Counted from the first letter of the stretch, positions 33,309-42,565 are shown. The stretch is 64,000 nucleotides of DNA from Actinomyces glycerinitolerans (GCF_900098745.1 NZ_FQTT01000016.1:15118-79117), one strand, 5' to 3'. The notes: generated by a model not told the origin, from the sequence alone. Numbers and translations: made by a program.

Positions 33309-34492
33309 GGCGCCTCCCGGCGGCCGCGGTCGGGCAGGCTCGCGTGCAGGTCGACCAGCTGTGCGGCGCCCGCCGACAGCAGTGCCTCGGCCACCGCCTC
33401 CCCGAGCCCGGCGGGCTCCGCCTGGTCTCCGACTGCCGACTCCCGCAGCAGTCGCGTCCCATCCGCCGCGGCGACGACGGCGTCCAGTCGCAGCCCGCTG
33501 CTGCCGTCGGCGCGCGGCGCGGGCACGGCTACGGCCCCCACCGGTGCGGCGCAGCCCGCCTCCAGGCGCCGCATGAGGGCCCGCTCGGCGGCCACCGCCG
33601 CATGGGTGACCGGATCGTCCAACTCGGCCAGGGCGGCGGCCAGCGCCGCGGCCAGGCCCGGGTCGCGGCCGGCTCCGCCCACAAGGGGTTCCACGCCGGC
33701 TGCGACGCCGCTCGGGTCTGCTCCGGCCCCGGCTTCGTCCCGCGTCTCCAGGGCCAGCGCGCCCTGCGCGGGTGCCGGCACCATGATGGGCGCCGGGTCG
33801 GCCGGGTCAACGACGCCCGTTCCCGCAATTTCGGTCTGGGGCAGCGCGAGCGGCTGGGTCGCGTAGCCGTCCAGACCCAGGCGGCGCAGACCCGCCAGCG
33901 CCAGCACCACGGCGTCCAGGTCGGGTTCGCGCACCGCGCCTAGTGGGCCGTCCGCACCCACCACCGCTCCAACCACCCGCGACAGCCGCGTGGGCACGTT
34001 CCCGCGCACGGGCACAACCTCCAGGTCGGGGCGCACGGCCAACAACTGTGCGCCGCGCCGCGGCGAGCCGGTGCCGACTCGCGCCCCACGGGGCAAGTCC
34101 GCGAGGGTGCGCCCGTCCGCCGTGCACAGGGCGTCACGCGGGTCCTCGCGGGCCGGCACCGCCGCGATGCGCAGGCCCGGCACCGCGGCGGTGGGCAGGT
34201 CCTTGCAGGAGTGCACCGCCAGGTCGCAGGCACCCGCCAGCAGCGCCTCGCGCAGCGCCGCCGCAAACACGCCTACGCCGCCGAGCCGCGTCAGCGGGGT
34301 GGCGTCCACGTCACCGCGGGTGCGGATTTGGACCAGCTCCACCTCCAGGTCGGCGCCGATCCGCCGGGAGGCCGCGGCCAGTGCCCGCGCCACCTGGGTG
34401 GACTGGGCGACTGCCAGCGCCGAGCCGCGGGTGCCCAGGCGCACCGTCCGCGCCGCCGGTCCGCCCGCCCCGATCGTGGTGCCGGCGTTCAT
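33305..34492 (-). CDS. hemC: Porphobilinogen deaminase (hydroxymethylbilane synthase)
   Basis: This enzyme polymerises four porphobilinogens. It has RLGTRGSALAVAQS at the N-terminus, the catalytic Asp region HSCKDLP, GTGSPRRGAQL, and the dipyrromethane-cofactor Cys in LEAGCAAPVGA. It has 395 residues; about 70 more than usual come from an Ala/Gly/Pro-rich loop around AGADPSGVAAGVEPLVGG. The ATG at 34492 overlaps the stop of cgoX (ATGA). Confidence 0.96.
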   Translation of the reverse strand: MNAGTTIGAGGPAARTVRLGTRGSALAVAQSTQVARALAAASRRIGADLEVELVQIRTRGDVDATPLTRLGGVGVFAAALREALLAGACDLAVHSCKDLPTAAVPGLRIAAVPAREDPRDALCTADGRTLADLPRGARVGTGSPRRGAQLLAVRPDLEVVPVRGNVPTRLSRVVGAVVGADGPLGAVREPDLDAVVLALAGLRRLGLDGYATQPLALPQTEIAGTGVVDPADPAPIMVPAPAQGALALETRDEAGAGADPSGVAAGVEPLVGGAGRDPGLAAALAAALAELDDPVTHAAVAAERALMRRLEAGCAAPVGAVAVPAPRADGSSGLRLDAVVAAADGTRLLRESAVGDQAEPAGLGEAVAEALLSAGAAQLVDLHASLPDRGRREAP

Positions 34493-36078
34493 ACGCGCCC
34501 CTCCGGTGTGACGACGCGGCTCGTACTGTCCGCTCCCGCGAGCGCGGCCGCCTGCTCCCGGGCGTGGGCGACGACGGCGGCGATACCGGTCCCGGCCACC
34601 CACGCCCCGGTGACCGCCAAGCCCTCCAGCGGGGCGACCTCGGCCAGCAGGCGCCGGGTGCGCTCGCGGTAGGCGGGCGTCACCGGCGGCAGCGTCCCGT
34701 CCCAGCGCACCAGCATCGAGTCGATCACGTCGGCCCGGGGGATGCGCACCCCGGTCAGCACGGCGACGTCGTTGAGAACATCGTCCAGTTCCACCTGCGG
34801 GCGCGGCTCACCCGGCCGCCCGTAGGACAGCCGCAGCGCATGTACCTCGTCCTGCTCGGGGGCCGCCCCGCCGTGCAGGCGCCGCAGCTCCTCCCCGATC
34901 CACGGCCACTTGACCGACAGGTGCGACAGCGCCTTCGCCCGCACCGGCACCTGCCCGGGCGCGGCCGGGGCCACCAGCAGGCCGGAGCCGACCGGCGCGC
35001 CCCTCAGCTCCGGGGCGCGAGCCACCAGGGTGAAGCGCGCGATCGGCGAGCCGACCGGCACCTCCAACGCGGTGTCCACGCCCGGCGCACCCGCCAGCAG
35101 CCGCAGCGCCGCAGTCGCCGAGCAGGCCAGCATCACCCGCCGTGTGCGCACCACCTGCTCCGGCCCGGCGGCCACCGGCTCGGCCGACGGCGTCGCCCCC
35201 CGGGTGGTCGGGGCGATCCCCACCTCCCAGCCGTCGTCGGCCGGGCGCAGCCACTGGGCGCCGGTGCGGGTGAGTGCCCGCCCGCCTGCCGCCTCGATCG
35301 ACGCCCGCAGGGCGTCGGTCAGGCGGAACAGGCCGCCCGCGACCGTCACGTCCGCGGCGCCACCGCCGCGCCGCCGGGCTCGCCGCCGCTCCAGCATCTC
35401 GGCGACGGCGGCCTGCAGCGAGCCCAGCCGAGCGGTGGCCTGACGCAGGCCGGGCGCCACCGTGTCGGCGGCCAGGTCGGCCGGGTCGGCGGTGTGAATG
35501 CCGGCCACGATCGGCCGCACCAGCCGGTCCAACACCGCCTCGCCCATGCGGGTGCGCACGAATGCGGCCAGGTCGGCCGGGTCCTGCGGGGAAGTGCCCA
35601 CCGATCCAGCGAGCTCGGCGTCGCGGGCCGCCCGGGCGGCCCCGTCGGCTCCGATGACGGCGACGACGTCGTCGGCCAGTGGATCGGCGGGAATGCCCAG
35701 GTAGGCGTCGCGCAGGAAGCGATGCAGGCGCCAGCCGCGCGCCGGGTCCGGCTCGGCGCCGGGGCCGGCGTCGGCGCCGTCCAGGGGCGGCAGGAACAGG
35801 CGTGCCCCGCCGCCTGAGGGCCCGACTACCTCCAGTCCGAGCGCGTCGACCATTTGTGTGATCGCGTCGCCGCGGATGACGAAGCCCTCCGCCCCCAGGT
35901 CCATGCGCACCCCGCCGATGGCGCCGCCGGCCACGAGCCCGCCGGTGTAACCGCGCGCCTCGATCAGCAGCGGCCGCAGCCCGGCGCGCGTCAGCTCCCA
36001 GGCGGCCGCCAGCCCGCCGATGCCGCCGCCGACCACCAGGGCGTCGTATGTGACCGGTGTCTGCTGCGAATAGCTCAT
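34489..36078 (-). CDS. cgoX: Coproporphyrinogen III oxidase (HemY/HemG-type flavoprotein)
   Basis: This FAD enzyme has the dinucleotide motif VVGGGIGGLAAAWELTRAG at residues 14-32, the downstream GG-motif GARGYTGG-like EARGYTGGLV, and a C-terminal VTGAWVAGTGIAAVVAHARE. It has 529 residues. It is the oxygen-dependent HemY family, which in Gram-positives oxidises coproporphyrinogen to coproporphyrin. That role is supported here by the ChdC and CpfC genes and the absence of HemF/HemN in the cluster. The ATG at 36078 overlaps the hemE stop (ATGA); the longer frame upstream is only the shadow of hemE. Confidence 0.94.
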   Translation of the reverse strand: MSYSQQTPVTYDALVVGGGIGGLAAAWELTRAGLRPLLIEARGYTGGLVAGGAIGGVRMDLGAEGFVIRGDAITQMVDALGLEVVGPSGGGARLFLPPLDGADAGPGAEPDPARGWRLHRFLRDAYLGIPADPLADDVVAVIGADGAARAARDAELAGSVGTSPQDPADLAAFVRTRMGEAVLDRLVRPIVAGIHTADPADLAADTVAPGLRQATARLGSLQAAVAEMLERRRARRRGGGAADVTVAGGLFRLTDALRASIEAAGGRALTRTGAQWLRPADDGWEVGIAPTTRGATPSAEPVAAGPEQVVRTRRVMLACSATAALRLLAGAPGVDTALEVPVGSPIARFTLVARAPELRGAPVGSGLLVAPAAPGQVPVRAKALSHLSVKWPWIGEELRRLHGGAAPEQDEVHALRLSYGRPGEPRPQVELDDVLNDVAVLTGVRIPRADVIDSMLVRWDGTLPPVTPAYRERTRRLLAEVAPLEGLAVTGAWVAGTGIAAVVAHAREQAAALAGADSTSRVVTPEGRV

Positions 36079-37346
36079 GCCTGACCATCCCATCCCGCCA
36101 ATGCGGTGCGTTCCCAACTCTGCGAGCCGTGCACGCGCGCCACCACCCGGGTGAGCACGTCCGGGTCCGTGTGCGGCGGCACCCCGTGGCCGAGGTTGAA
36201 CACGTGGCCGGGCGCGGCCCGGCCCGCCTCCAGGCAGGCGTCCACGCCCCGCGCCAGCACCTGCCACGGGGCCCCCAGCAGCGCCGGGTCCAGGTTGCCC
36301 TGCACCGGGCGGTCCCCGACCTGTCGGCCGGCCTGAGCCAGGTCGGCGCACTGGTCCACGCCGACGGCGTCGGCCCCGGTGCGGTGCAGTTCGGGCAGGA
36401 GGTGGCCGGCGCGGGTGGCGAAGTGGATTGCGGGGGCCACCCGCCCGGTGGTGGGGGAGACCGCCTCGCGGGCAACGTCCAGGGCGAGTGCCGAGTAGGG
36501 GGCGACCTTTTCCCGGTAGTCGGCGGCGGGCAGGACGCCGGCCCAGGAGTCGAACAGCTGCACGGCGGCCGCGCCCGCGCGCACCTGCGTGGCCATGAAT
36601 GCGCCGGTCAGGTGCGCGGCCCAGGTCATGAGCCGGTCCCAGGCGTCCGGGTCGGCGTGCATGAGCGTGCGGGCGGCCAGGTGGTCGCGCGACGGGCGCC
36701 CCTCGGCCAGGTAGGCGACCAGGGTGAACGGCGCCCCGCCGAAGCCGAGCAGCGGCGTCCAGCCGGCCCCGCCCCGCGATTCGGCCAGGCCCGCCCGGGC
36801 CCGGGGGGACAGTGCGCCCGGCGCGGAGTCGGCCGGCCGCTCTGGAATGCCCAGTTCGGCTACGACGCCGCGAGCGGCCGCCTCCACGGCCGCCACCCCG
36901 GCGGCGCCGTCGAGCGCCACGCCGTCGGCGCCGGTTCCCGCCCGTTCGGCCTCCCCGTAGCGGCGGGACACCAGGCGGCGCACCTGGGCGGCGTCGCGCA
37001 CCGGGGTGTCCAGCAAGGGGCCGACCCCGGGCTCGATGCGCACCTCCACGCCCGCCAGCCGCAGCGGCACCATGATGTCGGAGAAGAGGACGGCGGCGTC
37101 CACCCCGTGACGCCGCACCGGCTGCACGGTGGCCAGCGCCGCCAGCTCGGGCCGCAGGCACGCGTCCAGCATGGACGCCCCCGCCTGGGCGCGCAGCACC
37201 CGATACTCCGGCAGCGAGCGCCCCGCCTGCCGCATGAACCACACGGGTGTGCGCGTCGGCCGCCGGCCGGCCAGCGCCTCCAGCAGGGCCGGCCGGTGCT
37301 CATCGCCGCCGCGCGCCCCGGCGGAATTCCGCACGGAAATTGTCAC
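36075..37346 (-). CDS. hemE: Uroporphyrinogen decarboxylase
   Basis: This enzyme converts uroporphyrinogen III to coproporphyrinogen III. The active-site motif is PVWFMRQAGRSLPEYR, the catalytic Asp is in FSDIMVPL, and GFGGAPFTL, FDSWAG and the C-terminal FNLGHGVPPHTDPD are all present. It has 423 residues, lengthened by an insert at about 135-185 (AVEAAARGVVAELG). The GTG at 37346 (GAGGACGAGGA upstream) is preferred; a TTG 17 codons earlier is possible. It is the first gene of the minus-strand heme operon. Confidence 0.95.
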   Translation of the reverse strand: MTISVRNSAGARGGDEHRPALLEALAGRRPTRTPVWFMRQAGRSLPEYRVLRAQAGASMLDACLRPELAALATVQPVRRHGVDAAVLFSDIMVPLRLAGVEVRIEPGVGPLLDTPVRDAAQVRRLVSRRYGEAERAGTGADGVALDGAAGVAAVEAAARGVVAELGIPERPADSAPGALSPRARAGLAESRGGAGWTPLLGFGGAPFTLVAYLAEGRPSRDHLAARTLMHADPDAWDRLMTWAAHLTGAFMATQVRAGAAAVQLFDSWAGVLPAADYREKVAPYSALALDVAREAVSPTTGRVAPAIHFATRAGHLLPELHRTGADAVGVDQCADLAQAGRQVGDRPVQGNLDPALLGAPWQVLARGVDACLEAGRAAPGHVFNLGHGVPPHTDPDVLTRVVARVHGSQSWERTALAGWDGQA

Positions 37347-37587
37347 GAAATGGTCCTCGTCCTCGCGGAAATGACGCGACGTGGCGTTGCTAAGCAACCC
37401 CTAACAAAATGGCTCGGCCGGTCGGTCGAACATTCCCGCAATCACTATTCTCGGCTGGAATGGCGCGGTTTCTCCCGTATCGGACGGGTCGTCGGAAAGG
37501 TTTTCTGACGGCCCGTCGGAATAGGGGGCGGCCGCGCCGGTGATAATTGTGCCCCGAACGGCATCCAATGCTTAACTACCACCCGCT
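37347..37587. promoter_or_regulatory. Divergent hemE / hemA control region
   Basis: These 241 bp separate the two heme operons and are locally more AT-rich than the genes. A short TTGCTAAGCAA palindrome lies at 37387-37397, and plausible -10 hexamers occur on the hemA side (GATAAT in GGTGATAATTG near 37540; TTAACT near 37574). I could not identify a known heme- or iron-responsive operator, but both operons must be driven from here. Confidence 0.55.
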
Positions 37588-38907
37588 GTGACGATTCATC
37601 TCCTCTCCGCCGACCACCGCACCCAGGGCCTCGACGCGGTCGCCCGCCTGGGCGCCACCGCCGCGCACCTCGGCCCCGACCTGATGGGCGCCGTCCCCGC
37701 GCTGCGCGGCGTCATCGTCCTGGGCACCTGTAACCGGCTCGCCCTCCTGCTCGACGCGCCCGAGGCCGTCGCCGCGGACGGCCTGCGCCGACAGGTGACG
37801 GACGGCCTGGCCCGGCGCGCGGATCTGCGCGCCGACACCGTCGACCTGACCGCCTGGTGCGGCACGGACGCCGTCTCCCAGCTGTTCGCGACCGCCGCCG
37901 GACTGGAGTCCATGGTGGTGGGTGAGCGTGAGATCGCCGGGCAGCTGCGCCGCGCCATGCGGGTCGCCGCCGAGGAGGACACCCTGTCGACGGACCTCAC
38001 CCGCGCCGTCGAGCACGCCTCCACGACCTCCCGCCGCGTCGCCCACGAGACCGGCCTGGCCGGCAACGGCCGCTCCGTCGTCGCCGTCGGTATCGACCTG
38101 GCGGCGCGCCACCTGCCGCCGCTGCCGGGCGTGCGGGTCCTGATCGTCGGCACCGGCGCCTATGCGGGCGCCACTGTCACCGCCCTGCGTCGCCGCTGTG
38201 TCACCGACATCGCCGTCTACTCCCGCTCCGACCGGGCGCAGGCCTTCGCCGTAGGCCGGGGCCTGTGGGCCGTGACCGACGCCGAGCTCCCCGGCGCGCT
38301 GGAGGCGGCCGACCTGGTCATCACCTGCCGGGGCCTGGGGGCGCCCGTGCTCACCCGGCAGCTCGTGGCCCCCGCCGTCGCCGGGCGCGGGCGGGTCTCC
38401 GACGCCGCTGCCGTCGAGGCGACCGGTCGGCGCCCCCTGGTGGTGCTCGACCTGGCGCTGACCCGCGACGTGGAGGTGGCGGTCGGCTCCCTGCCCGGCG
38501 TGAAGCTGATCGACCTGCCCAGCGTGCAGCGCGCCGTGCCCGCGGCCGAGGCGCGGCAGGTCGACGCCGCCCGCCGCATCGTCGACGAGGAGACCGCCCT
38601 GTTCGAACGCATGCTGTGCGGCCGGCGCATGGACCCGGTCGTGTGCTCCCTGCGCAGTCACGTCGCGGAACTGGTGGAGGAGGAGGTCGCCCGCCTGCGC
38701 GTGGTCGACGGCCGTGTGGACGCCGGTGACGCCGCCCGCGCCCTGCACCACCTGGCCGCCCGCATGCTGCACCATCCCACGGTCGCCGCCCGCGCCGCCG
38801 CCGAGGCCGGCCGCGGCCAGGACTACCTCGACGCCCTCGACCTGCTGCTGGGTGTAGAAATCGCCGCGGACCTGCGTGAAGCCGCGACCCCGGGAGAGGC
38901 TCGATGA
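37588..38907 (+). CDS. hemA: Glutamyl-tRNA reductase
   Basis: This is the first committed step of C5 tetrapyrrole synthesis, reducing Glu-tRNA to the semialdehyde for HemL. The nucleophile is Cys48 in LGTCNRLAL (most homologues have STCNR). GLESMVVGEREIAGQ and the NADPH motif GTGAYAGATV are present. It has 439 residues including the C-terminal dimerisation helices. The start is GTG at 37588. It overlaps cpfC by ATGA. Heme feedback on this enzyme is common but no motif for it is visible. Confidence 0.95.
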   Translation: MTIHLLSADHRTQGLDAVARLGATAAHLGPDLMGAVPALRGVIVLGTCNRLALLLDAPEAVAADGLRRQVTDGLARRADLRADTVDLTAWCGTDAVSQLFATAAGLESMVVGEREIAGQLRRAMRVAAEEDTLSTDLTRAVEHASTTSRRVAHETGLAGNGRSVVAVGIDLAARHLPPLPGVRVLIVGTGAYAGATVTALRRRCVTDIAVYSRSDRAQAFAVGRGLWAVTDAELPGALEAADLVITCRGLGAPVLTRQLVAPAVAGRGRVSDAAAVEATGRRPLVVLDLALTRDVEVAVGSLPGVKLIDLPSVQRAVPAAEARQVDAARRIVDEETALFERMLCGRRMDPVVCSLRSHVAELVEEEVARLRVVDGRVDAGDAARALHHLAARMLHHPTVAARAAAEAGRGQDYLDALDLLLGVEIAADLREAATPGEAR

Positions 38908-40418
38908 GCCCCACCGCCGTCGACCCGCTCGCCCCCTACGACGCCGTCCTGCTGCTGTCCTACGGCGGCCCCGAGGGCCCCGACGACGTACTGCCCTTCA
39001 TGCGCAACGCCGCCGCCGGCCGGGGCGTGCCCGACTCCCGGCTGCGCGAGGTCTCCGGCCACTACGGCCGCTGGGACGGCGTCTCCCCGATCAACGCCCG
39101 CAACGCCGAACTCCTGGATGCGTTGCGCGCCGAGCTGGCCGCCCGCGGGAGCCGGGTGCCCGTGGCGATCGGCAACCGCAACTGGCACCCCTTCGTCTCC
39201 GAGGCCCTGCGCGAGCTCGCCGACGGCGGTGCCCGCCGCATCCTGGCCCTCACCACCGCCGCCTACGCCTCCTACTCCGGCTGCCGCCAGTACCGGGAGG
39301 ACGTCGCCGGCGCGCTCGCCCTCCTGGCTGCCGGTGAGGACGGTTCCACCGGGCGCGGTCGGGAGACGGACGCCGCCGCCCGCGTGGGTGGCGCCGGGGG
39401 CGCGCCGGTGGAGTTGGTGGTGGACAAGACCCGCCCCTTCTACAACACGTCGGGCATGCTGGCCGCCAACACCGACGCCATCGTCACCGCCTTCAACCAG
39501 TTGGTGGCCGACGGCGTGAGCGCCGACGGCATCCGGCTGGTGCTGGTCACCCACTCCATCCCCACCTCGATGGAGGAGCTGTCGGCCCCAAGCGCCGAGG
39601 AGCGTGCCGACTCGGGAGAGGCTGGATCGGGCAGTGCCACTGGCGGGGCCGGAGAGTTCTCCGAAGGCGTGGCGGGGCTGGCGGGAGCGCCGCGAGGAAC
39701 GAGCGGCGCGGATGGTAGCCGAGGAGAGCTCTCCGGCCCCTCCCGCGAGTCCTGGGGGACCGGGGAGGTCTCCGAAGGCGTGGCGGGGCTGGCGGGAGCG
39801 CCGCGAGGAACGAGCGGCGCGGATGGTAGCCGAGGGGGGCTCCCCCACCCTTCCCTCCCGGAGCCCGGCGTTGCCGCGGACCTGTCCACCGAGATCTCCT
39901 ACGTCGCCCAGCACGAGCGCCTGGCCGCGGTGCTGCTGGACGCCGTCGCCGCCCGCCTGGGCAGGCGCCCGCAGGCGGACCTGGTCTACTGCTCCCGCTC
40001 CGGCCCGCCGCAGGCCCGCTGGCTGGAGCCCGACGTCAACGATCACCTTGAGGCACTGGCCACCGGGCGCCTGACCGACGGGCGGGCTGTGGCGGTGCCG
40101 GCGGGCGTCGTCGTCGCCCCCATTGGCTTCGTGGCCGACCACATGGAGGTCGTCTTCGACCTGGACACCGAGGCCCGCGATACCGCCGCACACCTGGGCC
40201 TGCCCTACGCGCGCGCGGCCACGGCCGGCACGCACCCTGAGTTCGTGGCCTCCCTGGCCGACGTGCTCGCCGAGCGGGCCGCCGTCGCCCGGGGCGAGGA
40301 CGTGCGCCCCGAGTCCACCACCGGCACCGGTCCCTTCCACACCGTCTGCCCTCCCACCTGCTGCCGGCCCGCCGGGCACCCGGGCGGAGAACACCCCCAC
40401 GCCACCACCCACCAGTAA
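38904..40418 (+). CDS. cpfC: Coproporphyrin III ferrochelatase
   Basis: This enzyme inserts Fe(II) into coproporphyrin. It has YDAVLLLSYGGPEGPDDV at the start, the catalytic His in THSIPTSMEE, the Glu-rich DHMEVVFDLD, and the [2Fe-2S] cysteines seen in actinobacterial enzymes: one in YSGCRQYRED and a C-terminal VCPPTCCRP. It has 504 residues against about 350-400 usual. A roughly 90-residue insert lies between HSIPTSMEE and ISYVAQHE and is mostly a duplicated 37-codon Gly/Ser/Ala segment, with a smaller insert near residue 150. It sits between hemA (ATGA overlap) and chdC. Confidence 0.95.
   Translation: MSPTAVDPLAPYDAVLLLSYGGPEGPDDVLPFMRNAAAGRGVPDSRLREVSGHYGRWDGVSPINARNAELLDALRAELAARGSRVPVAIGNRNWHPFVSEALRELADGGARRILALTTAAYASYSGCRQYREDVAGALALLAAGEDGSTGRGRETDAAARVGGAGGAPVELVVDKTRPFYNTSGMLAANTDAIVTAFNQLVADGVSADGIRLVLVTHSIPTSMEELSAPSAEERADSGEAGSGSATGGAGEFSEGVAGLAGAPRGTSGADGSRGELSGPSRESWGTGEVSEGVAGLAGAPRGTSGADGSRGGLPHPSLPEPGVAADLSTEISYVAQHERLAAVLLDAVAARLGRRPQADLVYCSRSGPPQARWLEPDVNDHLEALATGRLTDGRAVAVPAGVVVAPIGFVADHMEVVFDLDTEARDTAAHLGLPYARAATAGTHPEFVASLADVLAERAAVARGEDVRPESTTGTGPFHTVCPPTCCRPAGHPGGEHPHATTHQ
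39661..39836 (+). repeat. Duplicated 111-bp segment inside cpfC
   Basis: About 64 bp beginning CCGAAGGCGTGGCGGGG at 39661 recur identically at 39772, a period of 111 bp (37 codons), so the frame is kept. Each copy contains the palindrome GCGCCGC-gaggaacga-GCGGCGC. It encodes EGVAGLAGAPRGTSGADGS twice, in a surface loop of the ferrochelatase. Confidence 0.85.
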
Positions 40419-40435
40419 TCGACGAAGGAGACACC

Positions 40436-41242
40436 ATGAGCGACCACGAGAACTCTCACCCCGAAGTCGACTCCGGTCAGGGCGCCCCGCGCCTGCACCG
40501 TTTCGAGGATGAGGAGCGCCGCCCCTTCCACGACCCGCGCGACGCCGCCGAGGTCGACTTCGACGCCGTCAACAACAACAATCACTACGCCCTGTTCGCC
40601 GTCTACCGGTTGGCGGCGCCGCTGCCGCCGCTGGAGGACACGCGCCGTCGCCTGGTGGGGGAGTCCACCCACTTCGTGGACGTCTCCGAGGTGACCACGC
40701 GCGGCTGGTACGACGTGTCCGGCTTCCGCTCCGACGCCGACCTGATGGTCTGGTGGCTCGACGACGACCCGGAGAAGCTGCAGGACGCCAACCACCGGCT
40801 GCGCGCCAGCGCCCTGGGCCGCTACCTGGAGCCGGTGTGGTCCTGCATGGGACTGCACACGCCCGCCGAGTTCAACCGCAAGCACATCCCCGCCTGCTTC
40901 GGCGGTGTGGCGCCGCGCGACTGGTGCATGGTCTACCCGTTCGTGCGCAGCTACGACTGGTACCTGCTGGCGCCCGAGGAGCGCTCGCGGATCATGGCCG
41001 CCCACGGCCGCAACGGCTTCTCCAAGTACCCGGACGTCAAGGGCTCCACGCTGGCCGCCTTCGGCATGAGCGACTACGAGTGGGTGCTCGGCTTCGAGGC
41101 CGACTCACTGGACCGCCTGGAGGGCGTCATCCACCACCAGCGCTACACGGAGGCCCGCCTGCACGTGCGCGTGGACACCCCCTTCTACACCGGCTGCCGC
41201 GTCAGCCCCCACGAGTGGGCCGAACGCCAGCCCCGCGCATGA
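40436..41242 (+). CDS. chdC: Coproheme decarboxylase
   Basis: This is the final step of the coproporphyrin-dependent pathway, turning two propionates of coproheme into vinyls with peroxide. The 268-residue chlorite-dismutase-like fold has the catalytic Tyr167 in MVYPFVRSYDWYLL and the proximal heme His190 in IMAAHGRNG. A roughly 45-residue acidic N-terminal extension is extra. GAAGGAGA precedes the ATG at 40436. It overlaps the radical SAM gene by ATGA. Confidence 0.95.
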   Translation: MSDHENSHPEVDSGQGAPRLHRFEDEERRPFHDPRDAAEVDFDAVNNNNHYALFAVYRLAAPLPPLEDTRRRLVGESTHFVDVSEVTTRGWYDVSGFRSDADLMVWWLDDDPEKLQDANHRLRASALGRYLEPVWSCMGLHTPAEFNRKHIPACFGGVAPRDWCMVYPFVRSYDWYLLAPEERSRIMAAHGRNGFSKYPDVKGSTLAAFGMSDYEWVLGFEADSLDRLEGVIHHQRYTEARLHVRVDTPFYTGCRVSPHEWAERQPRA

Positions 41243-42477
41243 GCACCGCCACGCGCCCCCGCACCGCCCGGCCGGTGCGCATGCCGCACCACGACCCGGC
41301 GCAGCGCCCCATGCTGGTGACCTGGGAGTCCACCCGCGCCTGCCAGTTGGCCTGCCGCCACTGCCGGGCCGTCTCCCGGCCCCTGCGCGACCCCCGCGAG
41401 CTGACCACCGCCGAGGCCAAGGCCCTCATGGATGAGGCCGCCTCCTTCGGCAAGCCGGCGGTCATCTTCATCATCACCGGCGGGGACTGCTTCGAACGCC
41501 CCGACCTGGCCGAGCTGGTCGCCTACGGCAGTGACATGGGCCTGCACATGGCCGTGTCCCCCTCCGGCACGGACAAGCTGAACAAGCAGTCCCTGGCCCG
41601 CATCCAGGACGCGGGCGCCGGGGTCATCTCCCTGTCGCTCGACGGCGCCACCGCCGCCACCCACGACGCCTTCCGTGGCGTGGAGCGCACCTTCGACCGC
41701 ACCGTCGCCGGCTGGCAGGCGGCCCGCGAACTGGGCATGAAGGTGCAGATCAACTCCGTCGTCGCCCGCCACAACGTCCACGAGCTGCCGGACATCGCCG
41801 CGCTCGTGCGCGAGTACGGGGCGATGACCTGGTCCGGGTTCCTGCTGGTGCCCACGGGCCGTGGGGTGGACCTGGGCAGCCTGGACGCCGCCGAGATCGA
41901 GGACGTGCTCAACATCTTCTACGACATGGGCGAGGCGGTGCCCGCCAAGACCACCGAGGGGCACCACTTCCGGCGCGTCTCCCTGCAGCGCTACGCGCTG
42001 GCGCAGCGGGGCATCGAGGGTGAGGACATGATCACCGCCATGCACCTGGGGCCGCTGTATCGCAGCCTGCGGGAGCGGATCGTGGAGCTGGGCCTGGACC
42101 ACGGCGAGCGGCGGCGTCGGCCCCCGATCACCGTCTCCAGTGGCAACGGCTTCATGTTCATCTCCCACGTCGGCGATGTCACCCCCTCCGGCTTCCTGGA
42201 GAAGAGCGCCGGCAACGTGCGCGAGGCCTCCCTGACGGAGATCTACCGCAACAGCGAGGTGTTCACCGGGGTGCGGGACGCCTTTCGGCTCAAGGGCAAG
42301 TGCGGGGAGTGCGAGTACAACCGTGTGTGCGGCGGCTCGCGGGCGCGGGCCTTCAACAGCACCGGGGACCTGCACGCGGAGGAGCCCCTGTGCGCCTACC
42401 AGCCCGGCTCCTTCCCCTACCCCGAGGATGTGAAGGCACTGCTGAGCGCGCCCGCGCGTTCGGGACGACCCGCCTGA
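41239..42477 (+). CDS. Radical SAM/SPASM protein linked to heme genes (TIGR04053-like)
   Basis: This 412-residue protein has the radical SAM cluster motif CQLACRHC (Cys35, 39, 42), the SAM-binding ITGGD, and the SPSGTDKLN, SLDGATAATHDAFRG and FLLVPTGRG segments that recall the TIGR04053 family. A C-terminal SPASM-like set is CGECEYNRVCGG plus a later Cys in EPLCAYQ. Relatives include AhbC/AhbD and NirJ, which modify tetrapyrrole side chains. It is translationally coupled to chdC (ATGA), so a role in heme maturation, repair or anaerobic coproheme decarboxylation is a reasonable guess, not a demonstrated one. Confidence 0.88.
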   Translation: MSTATRPRTARPVRMPHHDPAQRPMLVTWESTRACQLACRHCRAVSRPLRDPRELTTAEAKALMDEAASFGKPAVIFIITGGDCFERPDLAELVAYGSDMGLHMAVSPSGTDKLNKQSLARIQDAGAGVISLSLDGATAATHDAFRGVERTFDRTVAGWQAARELGMKVQINSVVARHNVHELPDIAALVREYGAMTWSGFLLVPTGRGVDLGSLDAAEIEDVLNIFYDMGEAVPAKTTEGHHFRRVSLQRYALAQRGIEGEDMITAMHLGPLYRSLRERIVELGLDHGERRRRPPITVSSGNGFMFISHVGDVTPSGFLEKSAGNVREASLTEIYRNSEVFTGVRDAFRLKGKCGECEYNRVCGGSRARAFNSTGDLHAEEPLCAYQPGSFPYPEDVKALLSAPARSGRPA

Positions 42478-42505
42478 ACGCATGCCGGTGCCGATGAGCG
42501 CGCGG

Positions 42506-42564
42506 GCGGGGTGAGCCCGCTAGCTTGCGGACCTCGGCGCCTCGCGCACGCCTTCCCCGTCCAT
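42506..42564. repeat. Direct repeat, copy left of the exporter genes
   Basis: This strip (GGCGGGGTGAGCCCGCTAGCT..., then ACCTCGGCGCCTCGCGCACGCC) matches two pieces right of the exporter genes: 45777-45820 (its first half) and 45725-45753 (its second half). The shared core is GGCGCCTCGCGCAC. On the minus strand it repeats the last codons of the nfu-like gene (VREAPRSAS). Confidence 0.75.
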
Positions 42565-42565
42565 C

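Noticed and set aside
36079-37242. Long N-terminal extension of the cgoX reading frame
   Set aside because: It is the opposite-phase shadow of hemE; the true start at 36078 has the FAD motif at the right distance and an ATGA overlap.
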